A stretch of DNA of 64,000 bases from Sinonovacula constricta (Eukaryota > Mollusca > Bivalvia > Cardiida > Solecurtidae). The notes under the pieces are model-generated. The model saw only the letters and a program-made list of their open reading frames with translations, searched no databases and had not been told where the DNA came from. A program made the translations under genes and the position numbers. Within the stretch, counting starts at the first letter, position 1. The number at the start of each line of letters is the position of its first letter. This document shows positions 38,401 to 50,400 of this stretch, piece after piece. The DNA lies in contig CM017564.1 of assembly GCA_007844125.1 (NCBI GenBank), forward strand, positions 22,976,992 through 23,040,991. Direction: 5' to 3'.

Positions 38401-41400
38401 TTGCCTTAAAACTACTTCAGTCTTTTGGAAAAGTTAAAAAGTACATAGTGTTAATTTTCACTGAAGTTCTTGCATGAATTGTGGCAACAAGAGCATTCTT
38501 TTCTATTTTCATTTATCAGGACAACAATATTAAAGACTTAAACTTCCATTTAAAGGTTTAAATGACATTGTAATGAAGTACTATTTTTAATAACTATGTT
38601 TAGATTACCAAGATACAACAAGTAATATAGTTTGTAATCATATTTCAGGTATTTTGGAAAAGACTTCCACGAGGCTACAAAAGTGCCATTAAGGGGAACT
38701 TGATTCTTGGTGTGGGATGGTGGTCTGTTAGTTTCTTCCCTTGCACATACGGAGTGAAGAACATGATTAACCTCTGGGCATTCAGGGAGCAGCCTAAACA
38801 CTGGCAAGAGATGGCACAGATTTCCCTGTCCCCTCATATGAAACACCTCATCTACAACAAGGTACACTTGTTGAAAGAGCAGCCTCAAGTTTATAAAAGG
38901 CATTTTCTATGATAAATGTAAATATAGTAATAATTTTTGATGCTCATAATAACTCAACAATTTATGAATAAGTAAAAAAAGTGGTTAACAAGTATTTTTT
39001 TATTTTTTTTGTTAGCAGGCTATAAAGTTTATTTTATCCAATAATTTTTCTCCATGATTCAACTTAAAAGATTTCTTCCCAACAAACACTTGAGTCTGAC
39101 CTTTTCTTTGACAAAAAACAACAAAAGTAAAACAACAAGTAATAATACCCCAAAATGGGAAGTATATGGGGGGGGACTATATTGGAGTACATGTAACAGT
39201 TGTCTGAAACTGAGATATGTTCATAGATTTTATCGGCTGTCATTTGGCAGATTTGTATGACACTTTACAGGACTGTTAAGTACCAAGACTAGCTACACAT
39301 ATTCTTGGCACATCAGAAGTCATAACTTTAAATTTTACATTTATAAATTTTTTTGTTTCATTTACAGTTAGAGTAACCATGGAATAGCAGTATCAGGTGA
39401 TGCCTGTTGCATAGTTGTAGAGTCGCCGTTTTGTACTGCTAAGCCTCTCATCGCGTGGGTTTGAATCCTGATCGGGGCTAAGGACTTAATGTGGGAATGT
39501 CTTCCAGCTGATTTTTGGTGCACAGGTGGTTCTACCCAGACATTTTTCAGTGATCTTCCTCCTTCAAAATAGCTAGACGTCGCTATAATAATCATAATTG
39601 GTTGCTGTGATGTATTTTGAAAACAGCTAAAACATTACCTGAGGAGGATTTAACACACCTTATTCATAGTTCTTGTTTGTTGTGGTATTCATGTTACTCT
39701 TGTTCCTGTGCAGGTCATCCCAGATTTAGATGCTGTGCGAGGTACTCCAGTACAGAAGGATAAGATTAACTTCATGCCAACTGTGATTCAGAGCTTTGAG
39801 ATGTGGCACAAAGGAAAACCCTCATTAAATGAAGCATACATATGTAAGTTGAAAATACTGTAACCAGCCTTGGAAACCCCCAACGTACAGGAAGCCCCAA
39901 GTTTGTTCCAGGATGGTGAAATATCGAGTGATGAAAATTGTTAGTTGTGTAATGCCCTTGCTCATGCTGTTACAAATTACAAATAATTCCTTCACTTGAT
40001 GGCCTGTATAACTGGGCATGGTATATTACCAGGTACACAGCATTTTACACATCATGAAGATAATTCTACTCCTGCTTCAAGGGAATACTGTATCATCAGG
40101 GATTTGTTTTTCAACAATTTTATAGCATTGCTGAATCATAATTCCAATAAAAAGAAAGTATACTCTCTTCCCCAATATGTACACATAAAAGTCCCAAGTA
40201 GGACTAAATAACTTTCAAGACTCATTGTCTGAATCCAAAATCAAGAACAAATTCAGTACAAAGTTGTGTAGTACCATTTTCATTGTTTTATATTACTAAG
40301 AAAGGCTTTAATGCATAAATTAGAAATACAAATTGGATGATTTATGGGGTTAAGTTAAAGAATTACAATTTAGTTGAAGCTTTGATTTATAAAAAAGTCA
40401 CTTTGTCAAAGAAGCATGCATGTGTATGTGTATGATTTATGAAATAAGTCATTTCAAAATTAAGCCAGATTTTGAGAGCCTTAAATACACTTCCATTCAG
40501 CTGAAAGTCTCTAGCATAAAAAGGTCTTTCCCCTGAATGACTGGTTCCTTTACTGTCGGACGAGTTTGTTGGCATAAACTGGTTTGGCCCATTGAGAAAG
40601 TGTAAACCTGATAGCTAATGGCTGACCTACTTTACTAAAATAACACATGCTGTTTGTGAGACCTTGACTAAGCTTGAAAAGAAACTGTCAAACAAGTTGG
40701 ATAAGGAGTTACATTGCATAATTGATCATTTGGTACTCAAACATGGTACATATATGGTGTGATTTTTTATTTTTCTAAATACAATGCACTGACATTTATT
40801 GTCATTTGCCGTCCAGCTGTAATTTCTGAAGGAAGACCCCCGACATGTCTGGGTAAATCTTCTGAATTCCGCAGGTCAGCTGGAATGTCTAGTCACATTC
40901 TCAAACAAACCAGCGCAATGATGGGCTGACAACGGAGATGATTTACAAGTGACTTTACTTGGTCAGTGTGCCCCTATGGTAATTATTGGTGACATTGATC
41001 CCATAATAATGTGTGTTTCAAATACCACCATATATCATTGAAAATTAATTATCCTGTGCTCTTAATAATAAACTTATAAAATGTTTGAATGTTGTTTTTT
41101 CAGTGTTACCAAGAAGCTACTTAGACCCATCTAAGGTGAAAACTCTGCCAGACGCCAACAGTCGAATGTGTCAGCTCAGCTCAGAAGCCAAAAAATTTGC
41201 AATTGCTCGAGAAATACTGTACGTCGAGGGTGCCCCAATTACTTTCAGGTTTCTCTTAGGACTTGGGCTGCTGAACATTTGGTACCCTCTCCATCTGTTT
41301 GTGTTCCATCCTAAACTTCCACCTGGACTGTCTTTGTTGACTTCCATGTGTATGGCCGCAGCGGTGTGTACAGTATATGTAGCTATGATGTTTATAGCAA

Positions 41401-41603
41401 ATCAAAGACTGGATAAAGCTGTGGATCAAATGGTGGCATCCTTGGGCCAAGATTACAAACAAGGTGGATTGGAATACTACGAGAAACTAATGAAATTCAA
41501 TAAACACAATCAAGTGAAGAACACAATGCTGTTTATGAACAGAAATGAACCTATAGACTCGAGGAAAGCCTATTTTGAAAGTCTTTGTGCACTGCCTTCA
41601 TAG
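35438..41603 (+). CDS. TMEM177: Transmembrane protein 177, three secure coding exons plus a candidate first exon
   Basis: TMEM177 is an inner mitochondrial membrane protein that associates with COX20 and new COX2 during complex IV assembly (family knowledge). Secure exons are 38649-38861, 39714-39843 and 41104-41603, joined in phases 0 and 1. The first contains GNLILGVGWWSVSFFP, a first membrane segment. The last contains SSEAKKFAIAREILYVEG and GGLEYYEKL, both close to human TMEM177, and hydrophobic stretches around LLGLGLLNIWYPLHLFVF and AAAVCTVYVAMMFIA. No in-frame Met precedes the 38,649 acceptor, so an upstream exon is required. 35438-35476 (MVTRKSATENTWR, then GTAAAC) fits in phase, giving 293 residues against about 311 in human. 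That small exon is a proposal only. Intron 3 carries the 40-kb copy of a duplicated 410-bp segment. Confidence 0.85.
35655..35775 (+). mobile_element. SINE family C fragment
   Basis: Head B-box-like 'ggtttgattctcagtggg', then 'agaactttcatgtgggtaag', 'tttccagctcacctgcagtg' and 'cgccagtgg'. Truncated after the middle block. Confidence 0.7.
36108..37945. other. No recognisable feature in putative TMEM177 intron 1
   Basis: AT-rich sequence. Short frames near 37.05-37.26 and 37.57-37.76 kb have no recognised motif. Confidence 0.45.
37950..38335 (-). mobile_element. Composite repeat: family C tail plus SINE family D, copy 1
   Basis: Matches 47,395-47,770 over most of its length ('cttgtatcataacaaccatg' + 'ggtcattca', 'gtgcagccagtttggga'). 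On the minus strand the right end is tRNA-like with a degraded B box. The left part resembles the family C tail on the plus strand. This copy is more eroded in the head than the partner. Confidence 0.7.
39400..39620 (+). mobile_element. SINE family C, plus-strand copy
   Basis: 'gtgggtttgaatcctgatc' (B box), 'atgtgggaatgtcttccagc', 'ggtggttctacccagacat' and 'tgatcttcctccttc' in order. Lies in TMEM177 intron 2, about 95 bases before exon 39714-39843. Confidence 0.78.
39937..40356 (+). repeat. Duplicated segment, copy 1 (partner at 44.64-45.05 kb)
   Basis: Nearly identical to 44,644-45,050 from 'attgttagttgt' to 'tttatgggg', including a shared 71-codon frame beginning MMACITGHG. It differs by a few substitutions and a 12-bp indel near 40,240. 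No flanking direct repeat was found at this copy. Lies in TMEM177 intron 3. Confidence 0.93.
40812..40925 (-). mobile_element. SINE family C fragment
   Basis: Minus-strand family C middle and tail blocks ('gaaggaagacccccgacatg', 'caggtcagctggaatgtc'). The head is absent. Lies in TMEM177 intron 3. Confidence 0.6.
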
Positions 41604-42077
41604 CATTTTTTTAATGTTTTTTATGATAGATTATAATATTTATGTGATTTATCATTCCTTGTGTTTTTTATTATGCACTGTTGATCACTTAAAGGTGGTA
41701 TTCCAACAGTTTACCTATATCTAATATATGTAACAATATCTGACCTCTGTTGTGGGTATTTGTGCATAATTTCTGAGGAAAAACATCATACCTAAGTCTA
41801 AGCTTTGACAATGTTCTACAATAATTTTGTGGCAGTAAAACTGGTTAATCAACATTTAAAATGTTACTCTCTTTTTTCAAATCTATAAATAAGAACAATT
41901 GGGATTTCTGCTAAAAATAGACATTGACGACACAGTTGATGACGTGGATAAGCTAAAACATAAGAGGTCACATGGTTTTTGTGTGGCCAACTGTGCAGCC
42001 AGGCTTAGATAGGAAATACATGTTTGTAATGACGATAGTAGCGTTGTAGTACACTTTTCAGACAGGAGTAGGACATC

Positions 42078-42083
42078 AATAAA
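42078..42083 (+). terminator. Possible TMEM177 polyadenylation signal
   Basis: First AATAAA on the plus strand downstream of the TMEM177 stop, about 475 bases away. Position is plausible but a nearer variant signal cannot be excluded. Confidence 0.35.
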
Positions 42084-42204
42084 CAGCATTTTTTTAAATT
42101 TGTTCAGGTAACAGTAGCTTATTAAGATGTTTAATGAAACTATTTTTTGTCCAAAATGTTGGAAACCACCCTCAAAATTATGTTTGTTACATTACACTTA
42201 ACAC

Positions 42205-42360
42205 AGTGCCGGTCATACTGGTGCTATCGTACTTTTTTGTTATTGGTTGAGGAAGACCCCAGACAAACGTCTCGTTAGAACTACAAGCCACTGTGCATCA
42301 GCTAAAAGATCTCCAAACATGAACGTGTCCCTATCTGGGACTTGAGACATGTGGTGTGTT
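42205..42360 (-). mobile_element. SINE family C, minus-strand copy
   Basis: 'ttgaggaagaccccagacaa', 'cagctaaaagatctcc' and 'tatctgggacttgagac' are the family C tail, middle and B-box regions on the minus strand. Confidence 0.65.
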
Positions 42361-42449
42361 CAATTGTTAAGTGTACTAAGTCATGATTTGAATATCTAGT
42401 CTTTAGACTAAGTAAATAAAAAAAGGTCCTATCAAAATTTTTAAAGATA

Positions 42450-42640
42450 TTTAATCTACCTCTAGACAAAAGCAAACAGGGTAAATATAAATGTGACAAA
42501 TACACAGAGAAGAGATAAAACACACAAAAAGCAAAACCTGGTTTGTGGAGCCCTCCAACCTCCTGAAGGATTTTCTATCAAACGGTGTAAATAAAAATAT
42601 CCTGTCAAAGTAAAACAACTGTCTTGCCCTGAACAGCAAG
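42450..42640 (-). repeat. Dispersed repeat, copy 2 (partner at 12.8 kb)
   Basis: Reverse complement of the 12.8-13.06-kb repeat, shorter because it lacks the 'gacggtcctttt' insert. The match covers 'ccttcaggaggttggagg' + 'gctccacaaaccagg' and 'tttgtctagaggtagatt'. Confidence 0.72.
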
Positions 42641-44440
42641 ACTTAAGTCCAAGTCATGACATAAAACAACTTCAGAAGATTAAGTCATGACTGGAACAAC
42701 TATTCTTCAGTGTCATGTCTTATTAATTTGATGTTTTCATATCTGTAAAACTGTGTTCAATAGATAAGTAGCAATTGTCACCTAAAATAAGCTCAAGCCA
42801 AACACTATCCAACTTTAAACTTGTATCTTAAAATAAGTTAGAGATATTCAAGGTTCGATACTAACTTATGTATTTTTGCAGGTGGTCTACAGGACCTGTT
42901 GGCTGTAAAAAGTACTTGTCTTCTCTTAAAGTACTGGTTCTTCCAATCCTCAATCCAGTTTTTTTTTCTCAAAATATAAGAATAAAAAGGCTAGTTGTGT
43001 AATTCTATTTATAACATAGACACTTAATTTCCCACGCGTTTAAAAAGTGGAATACGGCCTCTTTTTTTTGTGTGTCCTCCCGCTTATTTAACAACATAAT
43101 AAAAAAGTAACAAACTTTTAAGATAATGTATAAATCATTACTTTATTTATTCTTTTGATATTTTCTTCCATAAAAATGTTTGCATCACCTTTTAAACCTT
43201 TCTTGACAAAGACTGTGGAGGCCCGCAGAATAAACTTGAAAACCTGGAGTAAATGTTGTTTATTTTGTCGGGTTTTATTGAAAAAATAATTTGACGGCTA
43301 TTTAAATGCAAATTTCATGCAGACTCGTGGAATTTACCGGTCTGACAGACCAGCCAGCTTCCAGGTTTCACTGGTCCTTTAAATGGACTGGTCTTGGACC
43401 AACGGACCGCCACAAGTGACGAACCCTGTGATATATAGTTCTGAAATCCTCACTTTAAAATGAATAATGAATACGAGCAATGGCTTTTAAGCTTGAAAGA
43501 AAAATCTGCCTCCACTATAAGCTGGTTTCTACTGTATAACATATTATTTTATCAACTTTATATCTTCTTATTTATTGGAAAATATTAAGTAACCCTTATA
43601 TAGAAATAAAATAGTATAATATGGTTTAAAATACCAAGTAAATATATTTGATTAAATATATTTATTTAAAAGCAACATAATACTTTTAAAATTACATAAA
43701 ACATACATTGTATAATTAATACAAGCTGTATCTACAACTACTCTCCATCAACAAATAAATTTCAGTAAAACTTTTTTAAAAAAAAGAATTTGATTAACTC
43801 ATAAGTTAACTCATATCTGCTAAGCACAAATTAACCTGACAGAGGAAAAAAGTACATATCTGTTTGGCTGGCCTTTACCAATCCTGATCTATACAATTAG
43901 CTTACTTTTAAAAAATATTTTTTTTTAATTTTTAGATGTAGTTTACAGCAAATAACAACTTGTAGCAAAATTTAGCCAACTAAAAGCTTGGTTGGAAGAA
44001 AAAGATATTGCTTAATTAGCTTGAGCAGATAAGTTGTTAAATTTGCCTTAATGGCAGCAAGCACGTGGTTGTAAGGCTTTATTCCTACTGAGTCTGCAAA
44101 TGTTAAATTGCACAACAAATGAGCAGCAGCTGCAGGTCAAGAACTCAGACACAGAACCAGTGATAGTGTTGCTGATATCTAAGCATATACAATGTCAGGT
44201 GAGTTAACAAGACCACTTTCACACTCCTATTAAGCCTTGATTACTTTCTTTACAGTCAAGTCCCTAATGTGATATATTTTGAACAAAAAAAATTAATCAA
44301 AACAGATTTGTAATTCACGTTAAGGCTGAATTTAAAAAAAAAATTGACAAAAATTGAAATTCCTAAAATCTCTTGCAGGGAAAACAAGAAATTGGTATAT
44401 CTTAAAGATAAACAAACAATATGTTAAAATAAAAACAAAA
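42641..44440. other. Intergenic region between convergent TMEM177 and SPC25
   Basis: No gene recognised. 43,500-43,535 ('ctataagctggtttctactg' + 'ta') resembles a pogo-like transposon terminus. A GC-richer patch at 43,330-43,430 looks like part of an unknown repeat. Confidence 0.4.
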
Positions 44441-47400
44441 TTACTGAGATTCACTTTTTTTAACTGTCTCTTTGAATTTCTGCCTCATGTCAATAATGAA
44501 CTGTCGGAAGTCATTTGTCTCATTCACTCTGGCAACCAGCTCTTCAACTCCTTCTATAGGCGGCTCTGGGTCCATCACTGTAAAAAAAAATATGTCATCT
44601 TGCTTTTATCTAAATCTTACTATAAGTACAGTGTTACATGTACATTGTTAGTTGTATAATGCCCTTGCTCATGCTATTACAAATTACAAATAATTTCCTC
44701 ACTTGATGGCCTGTATAACTGGGCATGGTATATTACCAGGTACACAGCATTTTACACATCATGAAGATGATTCTACTCCTGCTTCAAGGGAATACTGTAT
44801 CTTCAGGGATTTGTTTTTCAACAATTTTATAGCATTGCTGAATCATAATTCCAATAAAAAGAAAGTATACTTTCTTCCCCAATATGTACACATAAAAGTC
44901 CCAAGTAGGACTAAATAACTTTCAAGACTCATTGTCTGAATCCAAAATCAGTACAAAGTTGTGTAGTACCATTTTCATTGTTTTATATTACTAAGAAAGG
45001 CTTTAATGCATAAATTAGATATAAAAATGGAGGATTTATGGGGTGAAGTTCTTACTATAAGTACAGTGTTACATGATGGAGGGGCCCCATGGCCAAATGC
45101 TTAAGAGTGGTTGTCTTGTAACTTCTTATCCTCTTGCCTTGTGATGTCGAGACCCAGTCAGGGCGAGAACTTTCATGGAGAGGTCTTCCAGCTTACTATG
45201 CAGTGAGTTTGTTCAACCCAGACACATGTCTGGGGTTTACTTCCACCAATAATAAGCTGAACATTGCCATAAAAACAAAAACAGTACTTGAAGTTTTTGT
45301 TATCTGATCTTTGTTACTTTACAAGGTACATTGACTTCAGGTTTGAGGTGAACCGGCCACAGTCGCAGTGATGATCCAGATATTAAAAATCAATCAAGGT
45401 GATAATTAATGAAAAAAACTATGGTTTGTGGCATTTGCCTCTTCAGAGCTTTAATGCTGAAAGTGAACTGCAAATTTGTTTTGAAAAGGTATTGTTCAGA
45501 AAAAAAATATACATACTTATTTTATTATTGTTTTGTTTGTTTGTTTGCTTTCTGCAGAATGCATTTTGTCTCATGTCAAACAACCTATTTCCTAAGTTTA
45601 AAAGAATCGCATTATACACAAACCCCATAATGCAACATTCTGCAGATTATCATTTCCAAAAAAGAAAACGCATAAATGTGATCTTTCTCTGAAGCCAATG
45701 AGGAAGGTTTTCACTTGCAAAGTGGGAGATTTGCTATTTTCATATAAAGAAGGAGGCTTTTCCAAGTAGAGAGATTTATGAAAATGTGTAAAACACCCCT
45801 CATTTTCAAATAATTTTGAACCTTGAAAGAGGGAGTCTCCCTCCAAAAGCGTGAGAGTTCACATGTTTGAACATATTCAATAAAGTCACAAAGGTGGTTA
45901 AAGCGAGAATGATAAACTAAACTAATGCACTTACCAACATATTTCCTAGTTGTGCCATGAATTTGCAGGAAGAAGTAAAATGTCATTAATGGATCTTTTT
46001 CATCTATGTTGTTGAATAGAATCTGCATCTTACTCCCTGAAATGAGACATTAATGAATAGTCTCCCCTGAATAATCCCTCAGTGCCAGTAGGTCCTTTCA
46101 TTTGTTTTACTTGGTTTTTATACTTGTGCTTTGTGCACTGTATGATGACTTTACTGCCTTTCTTGTGATACCCAGGTTAGTCATCATTAACAAGCACTTC
46201 CATTTTCTTTTTTAAATAACATTTCTCTATAATTTTTTCAATGGAGTTTAAGCTTATATTTATGCAAACGTAAGAAATTTCATTGTTTGTTATTGCATTA
46301 TGTACAAAAGGACAGGCAATAAAGTCCAAGAATTCCAACTAAAAGGACCTACCTACTGTTTGGAATACCTTGGATATTAACTTACAAGGGTGACAATTTC
46401 CATTTCACCAATGTCCCTATTGAAGACTGTTTGATAAAGTTTTGAATGCGGACAAAAATTAAATTTGAGAATCAAATATATTCACTATTTAAAGTGACAT
46501 TACATTGAAATAGCATTTAATTCTAAATAAAAGTAATTTTACTTTAAAAATACAGCTACAACTGTTAAAAAAACATCAGACAATAAAAACTACCATCATT
46601 ACAATAGAAAAACTGACAAATGGAGCATTTGTTGGATTAATTACCATATTTCCAGGTAATCATTAAAAAAACTATATTTGCATTTGGTTGCTGTTCATTT
46701 TTGTCATTGTTAATGATATCTCGCATTAAAAACAAGAGCTCTTTCTAGACAGCACACTCCACTTTTCTCAGTGCTAGATTGAATTTATGAAATTGTAATA
46801 CTTTTGCCATTTTTTTCATAATTAAGATGTGTACTAGAAATTAAAGACTTGGTACAAGTGACAAAAAGGAACTATCCAAAAACAATGCACTCAAATGTTT
46901 CTAGTGATGGACAGTATATCTTGCAGATATTGATAATATAAAGACAAGAAAATTCCACATCGAAAAATGTGTAATTCTGTCAAATTGATTTTAGGATTAC
47001 CTGCCCCTTTCAAATAAGTTTCCCTGTTTGATAGTGAACACTTATTTTAAGTATGAAATGAAAATCTATCATGGTTGATAGTTTTCAAGAAATGGACTTT
47101 AGCAAAATGATTACTCAATGCCAACCATTACTCAATGCCAACCATTACAACCTTAACTCAATGCCAACCAGAGGGTCATAACAATAGCTTCACTTTTATT
47201 TTTTGAAAAAAGGAACTAAAAATGCATACCTTTTGTTTTGCGAAATGTAAGCCCAAGCGCTGAGCCGAACACTTTGGAAGCTTGCTGAAGGTACTCTAAC
47301 TTCTGTTTAGCCTCAGTGGGTGCGGCAATATCTGAAATTATCATCATATCATGGTATACAATTTATGTATTGAATCTGCCAACACTAGTGGCATGTGTCA

Positions 47401-50400
47401 GGAATTATAGCAGTGTGCCAGTGGTTCTACCCAGTTTTAAGCCTTGGATCTTCCTCCACCAGTTAACAACTAGGGGCCTTCAATTGGACCATGAATGTCG
47501 GTTCAAAAAAAAAAGGGGGGGGGGTGGCATTGCCTTAAATGCTCACAGATCATATGCTCTACATGCAATGAACAAGCAACCTCAAGAACTTGTATCATAA
47601 CAATCATGGGTCATTCAATTTGGGCACCATTATCCAACATAACCTAAGGGAAGAAAGTGCAGCCAGTTTGGGATTGGAATCCGGGACCTTTCGCCAACAA
47701 TGGGATTGTTACATTAATTGAGTTAACAGGACCGCTGACACATTATCTCCCTATCACCCAGCTTTCAAGGAAACCAGCTCAGAGGAAGAATTCAAAATGG
47801 TATGGACAAGAGTTATGGACCTTGTGCTGTCTAACAATATAAAGTTACCAGCTGAGATTAGCAAAATGGATTCTGAATATGCTCAAAGGAGAATTCTTCC
47901 ATAATTGATAGAATTAAAATACCTTCTCACAAAGTCCAATCTTTAGCCTGTATGGTCAAAGGGGTAAATTAGGGAAGACAATCAGAATGTGTAGGAAATT
48001 TCAGGACAACCTCAGATCTTATTTAAATTAAAAAGGTCCAAGATATTGCAATTTGCACCAAGATTAAACATATAATTTAATTATTAAATGAGTGATTCAA
48101 CTTAAAACTTGGATCCAATATTTCAAGGCCACAACAACTAAAATTAGAAATTGCACATAATATGGACTGTCTTTGATTGCAATGATTTGTTTTGTTGTTG
48201 TTTCTATTTTTAGAACTACCTTACAGTGACACAAATATGGTCGTTATAGTGACATCCAGTTATTTTCATGTAGGCTGACCACAGACAAATATCTGGGTAG
48301 AACCAACACACACCACATGTCAACTACAAGACCTTTGACCCCACTGGGACTTGAACCTACACACTAAGAGGTGAGCAGTCAAAGCAGTCACAAGTCTGCA
48401 TTTACCACTGGGCTACGGGTGCCCCAGGCACTATTTGGGAAAATATTTTACAAAATAACTATGCACTCTTTTTCTTGGTGCATATGCCGCATAGTTACGT
48501 TAACTTTTGATCAAATAAATAACTTCATGTTTTAAATAGAAGATCTGGAGAGATGCAGCTGATGACTGTCTCCTCAATTTAGTTCTTTTCCATGGTGGCC
48601 AATGATGATTTCTATTAAAAAGATTAAACAAGGTATTTGTACAAATAAAAAAATTAAACAAGGTGTTTGTACAAGTAAAAAATTAAACAAGGTGTTTGTA
48701 CAAAAAAAAAGTGTTTAACTTCCACTTTCCTGCTATTTTGCTGAAATAAATCACATTTTAGAACAGACAGACAGATGGACAAAATAATTCAGAAACAACC
48801 CTTTAAAGGAATACTATGAACATCTAACCGCCACATTAAAACAATCCTTATTTGACAAGTTTGCACCATATTTTTGACTAGGCTATGATCGAACCTTGAA
48901 CCTTTTGTACCTGTAGCCACTATTCAACATACTTTCTTACCAGTGCTGGTCTTTATATAATTAAAGCAGCTTGTTAAGATTTGCATAAATTACACTAAAC
49001 AAACCCCCTTACCCTATATTGTATGTTTTGAAATTATTACATCACCAATGTGCCAACCAGCACATTGTCTAAGACTGACATATACAGATGAGGTAGATCA
49101 CCACGTGCTCAAATCAGATATATAATGGCATAAACTGCTAAAAATCGCTGGAAAGAGTCACAATGCTTTTAATTTTCACAACCCTAGACAAAAAAATCTT
49201 TTGATAGAGAGCATGTTCAAATATTTTCTAGTGATTTACACTGATTTGAGTTAATGTTTCATTTCATTATTCATGGTGAATCAACAAAGTTTTGCTGTTT
49301 TAAAAAAAACAACTTAAAAATGCAAATTTTAGTAACTGTAAATCCCTAATTTTTACCTCTTTTCACCTCTTCAATTTCCTTCTTTGTAGACTCAATCTGA
49401 GCTTCAGTTTCAGATTTGGTGGAGTTTAGCCGCTGGGTCACACTGCACAATTGTTCTAACTCTGCTTTTAATTCTGATAACTGCTTGCATTTTTCCCTCC
49501 AGTTCTGTAGATAAGAATCAAGAAATTGTTGAATTAGCCCATACTTCAATAAACATACTTGCTAACAGCAGCATTTAAGCTGTTCCCAGTCTCAAAGACT
49601 AAGTAACACAACTTCACACAACACAAAATGAAAAAGTAAAAAAGAGAAAAGAGAAAGGACTGTCAGAGAAAAAACCACAACAAATAAATAAGAAAGAAAT
49701 TATAACACTAAGAAATTATTATTGATTATTAGTATAATAAGTTTTAAAATAATTTAAACATCTGTTACTGTTGAAGGAAAACTCCAGACAAATGTAAAAG
49801 TAAAACAACAGACGCACTACATAGTCTGCCTTATAGACTCGTGTAACCTTCCCAACAGTTTTCGTTTGTTGGGTTTATCATCCCACCAACAGTATTTCCA
49901 ATATTTAGGAGATGGTGTCCACTTGACGCCATTATAGTTCTGCCTTCACTGTGTATAACAAGCCGTAAACATCTGGCATGGTATCACACCCAGTCACATT
50001 ATCCTGACAAACGACTTAAAAGTTGTGGAATTACTCTTATATCTGCTTGAGCATTTGCAACAGAGATATAATACTACATCAACTTTGGTATCATGCGACC
50101 CGGGAACAAACACTAGGACTCCCATTACCAGAGTCCGATGCTCTATAAATTGTGCTACCATATCTGGTGAAAACCCCTTAAGTTGTGGTATTATTGAATA
50201 GGTAATAACATACACAGGCTTTCAAGTGATCCACAAAGAAAAAAGTAGGGATAAAGGTAGGGATTTCTTCCTAAAAAAGTAGGGAAAAGTAGGGATTTTC
50301 ATAGCAAAAAAGTAGGGATAATAGGGCTGTCTACTTACCATTCAGCTGCGAAAAAACACCTACTAACATGTTCATGGCACCTGTAAAGTGGTCTTCAGTG

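Noticed and set aside
44703..44918. 71-codon frame MMACITGHG..., present twice (also at 39,996)
   Set aside because: The duplication is explained by the copied 410-bp segment, and the frame shows no known motif.
45399..46028. Plus-strand frames and the long minus-strand frame past the SPC25 exon
   Set aside because: Only 45,935-46,036 on minus is bounded by splice sites and matches Spc25; the remainder is intron read-through.
50330..50390. Possible minus-strand 42-bp exon (tttacag acceptor to gtaagt donor) as the missing SPC25 exon
   Set aside because: Its length is a multiple of three, so it cannot repair the phase mismatch, and it lies inside the GTAGGG element.
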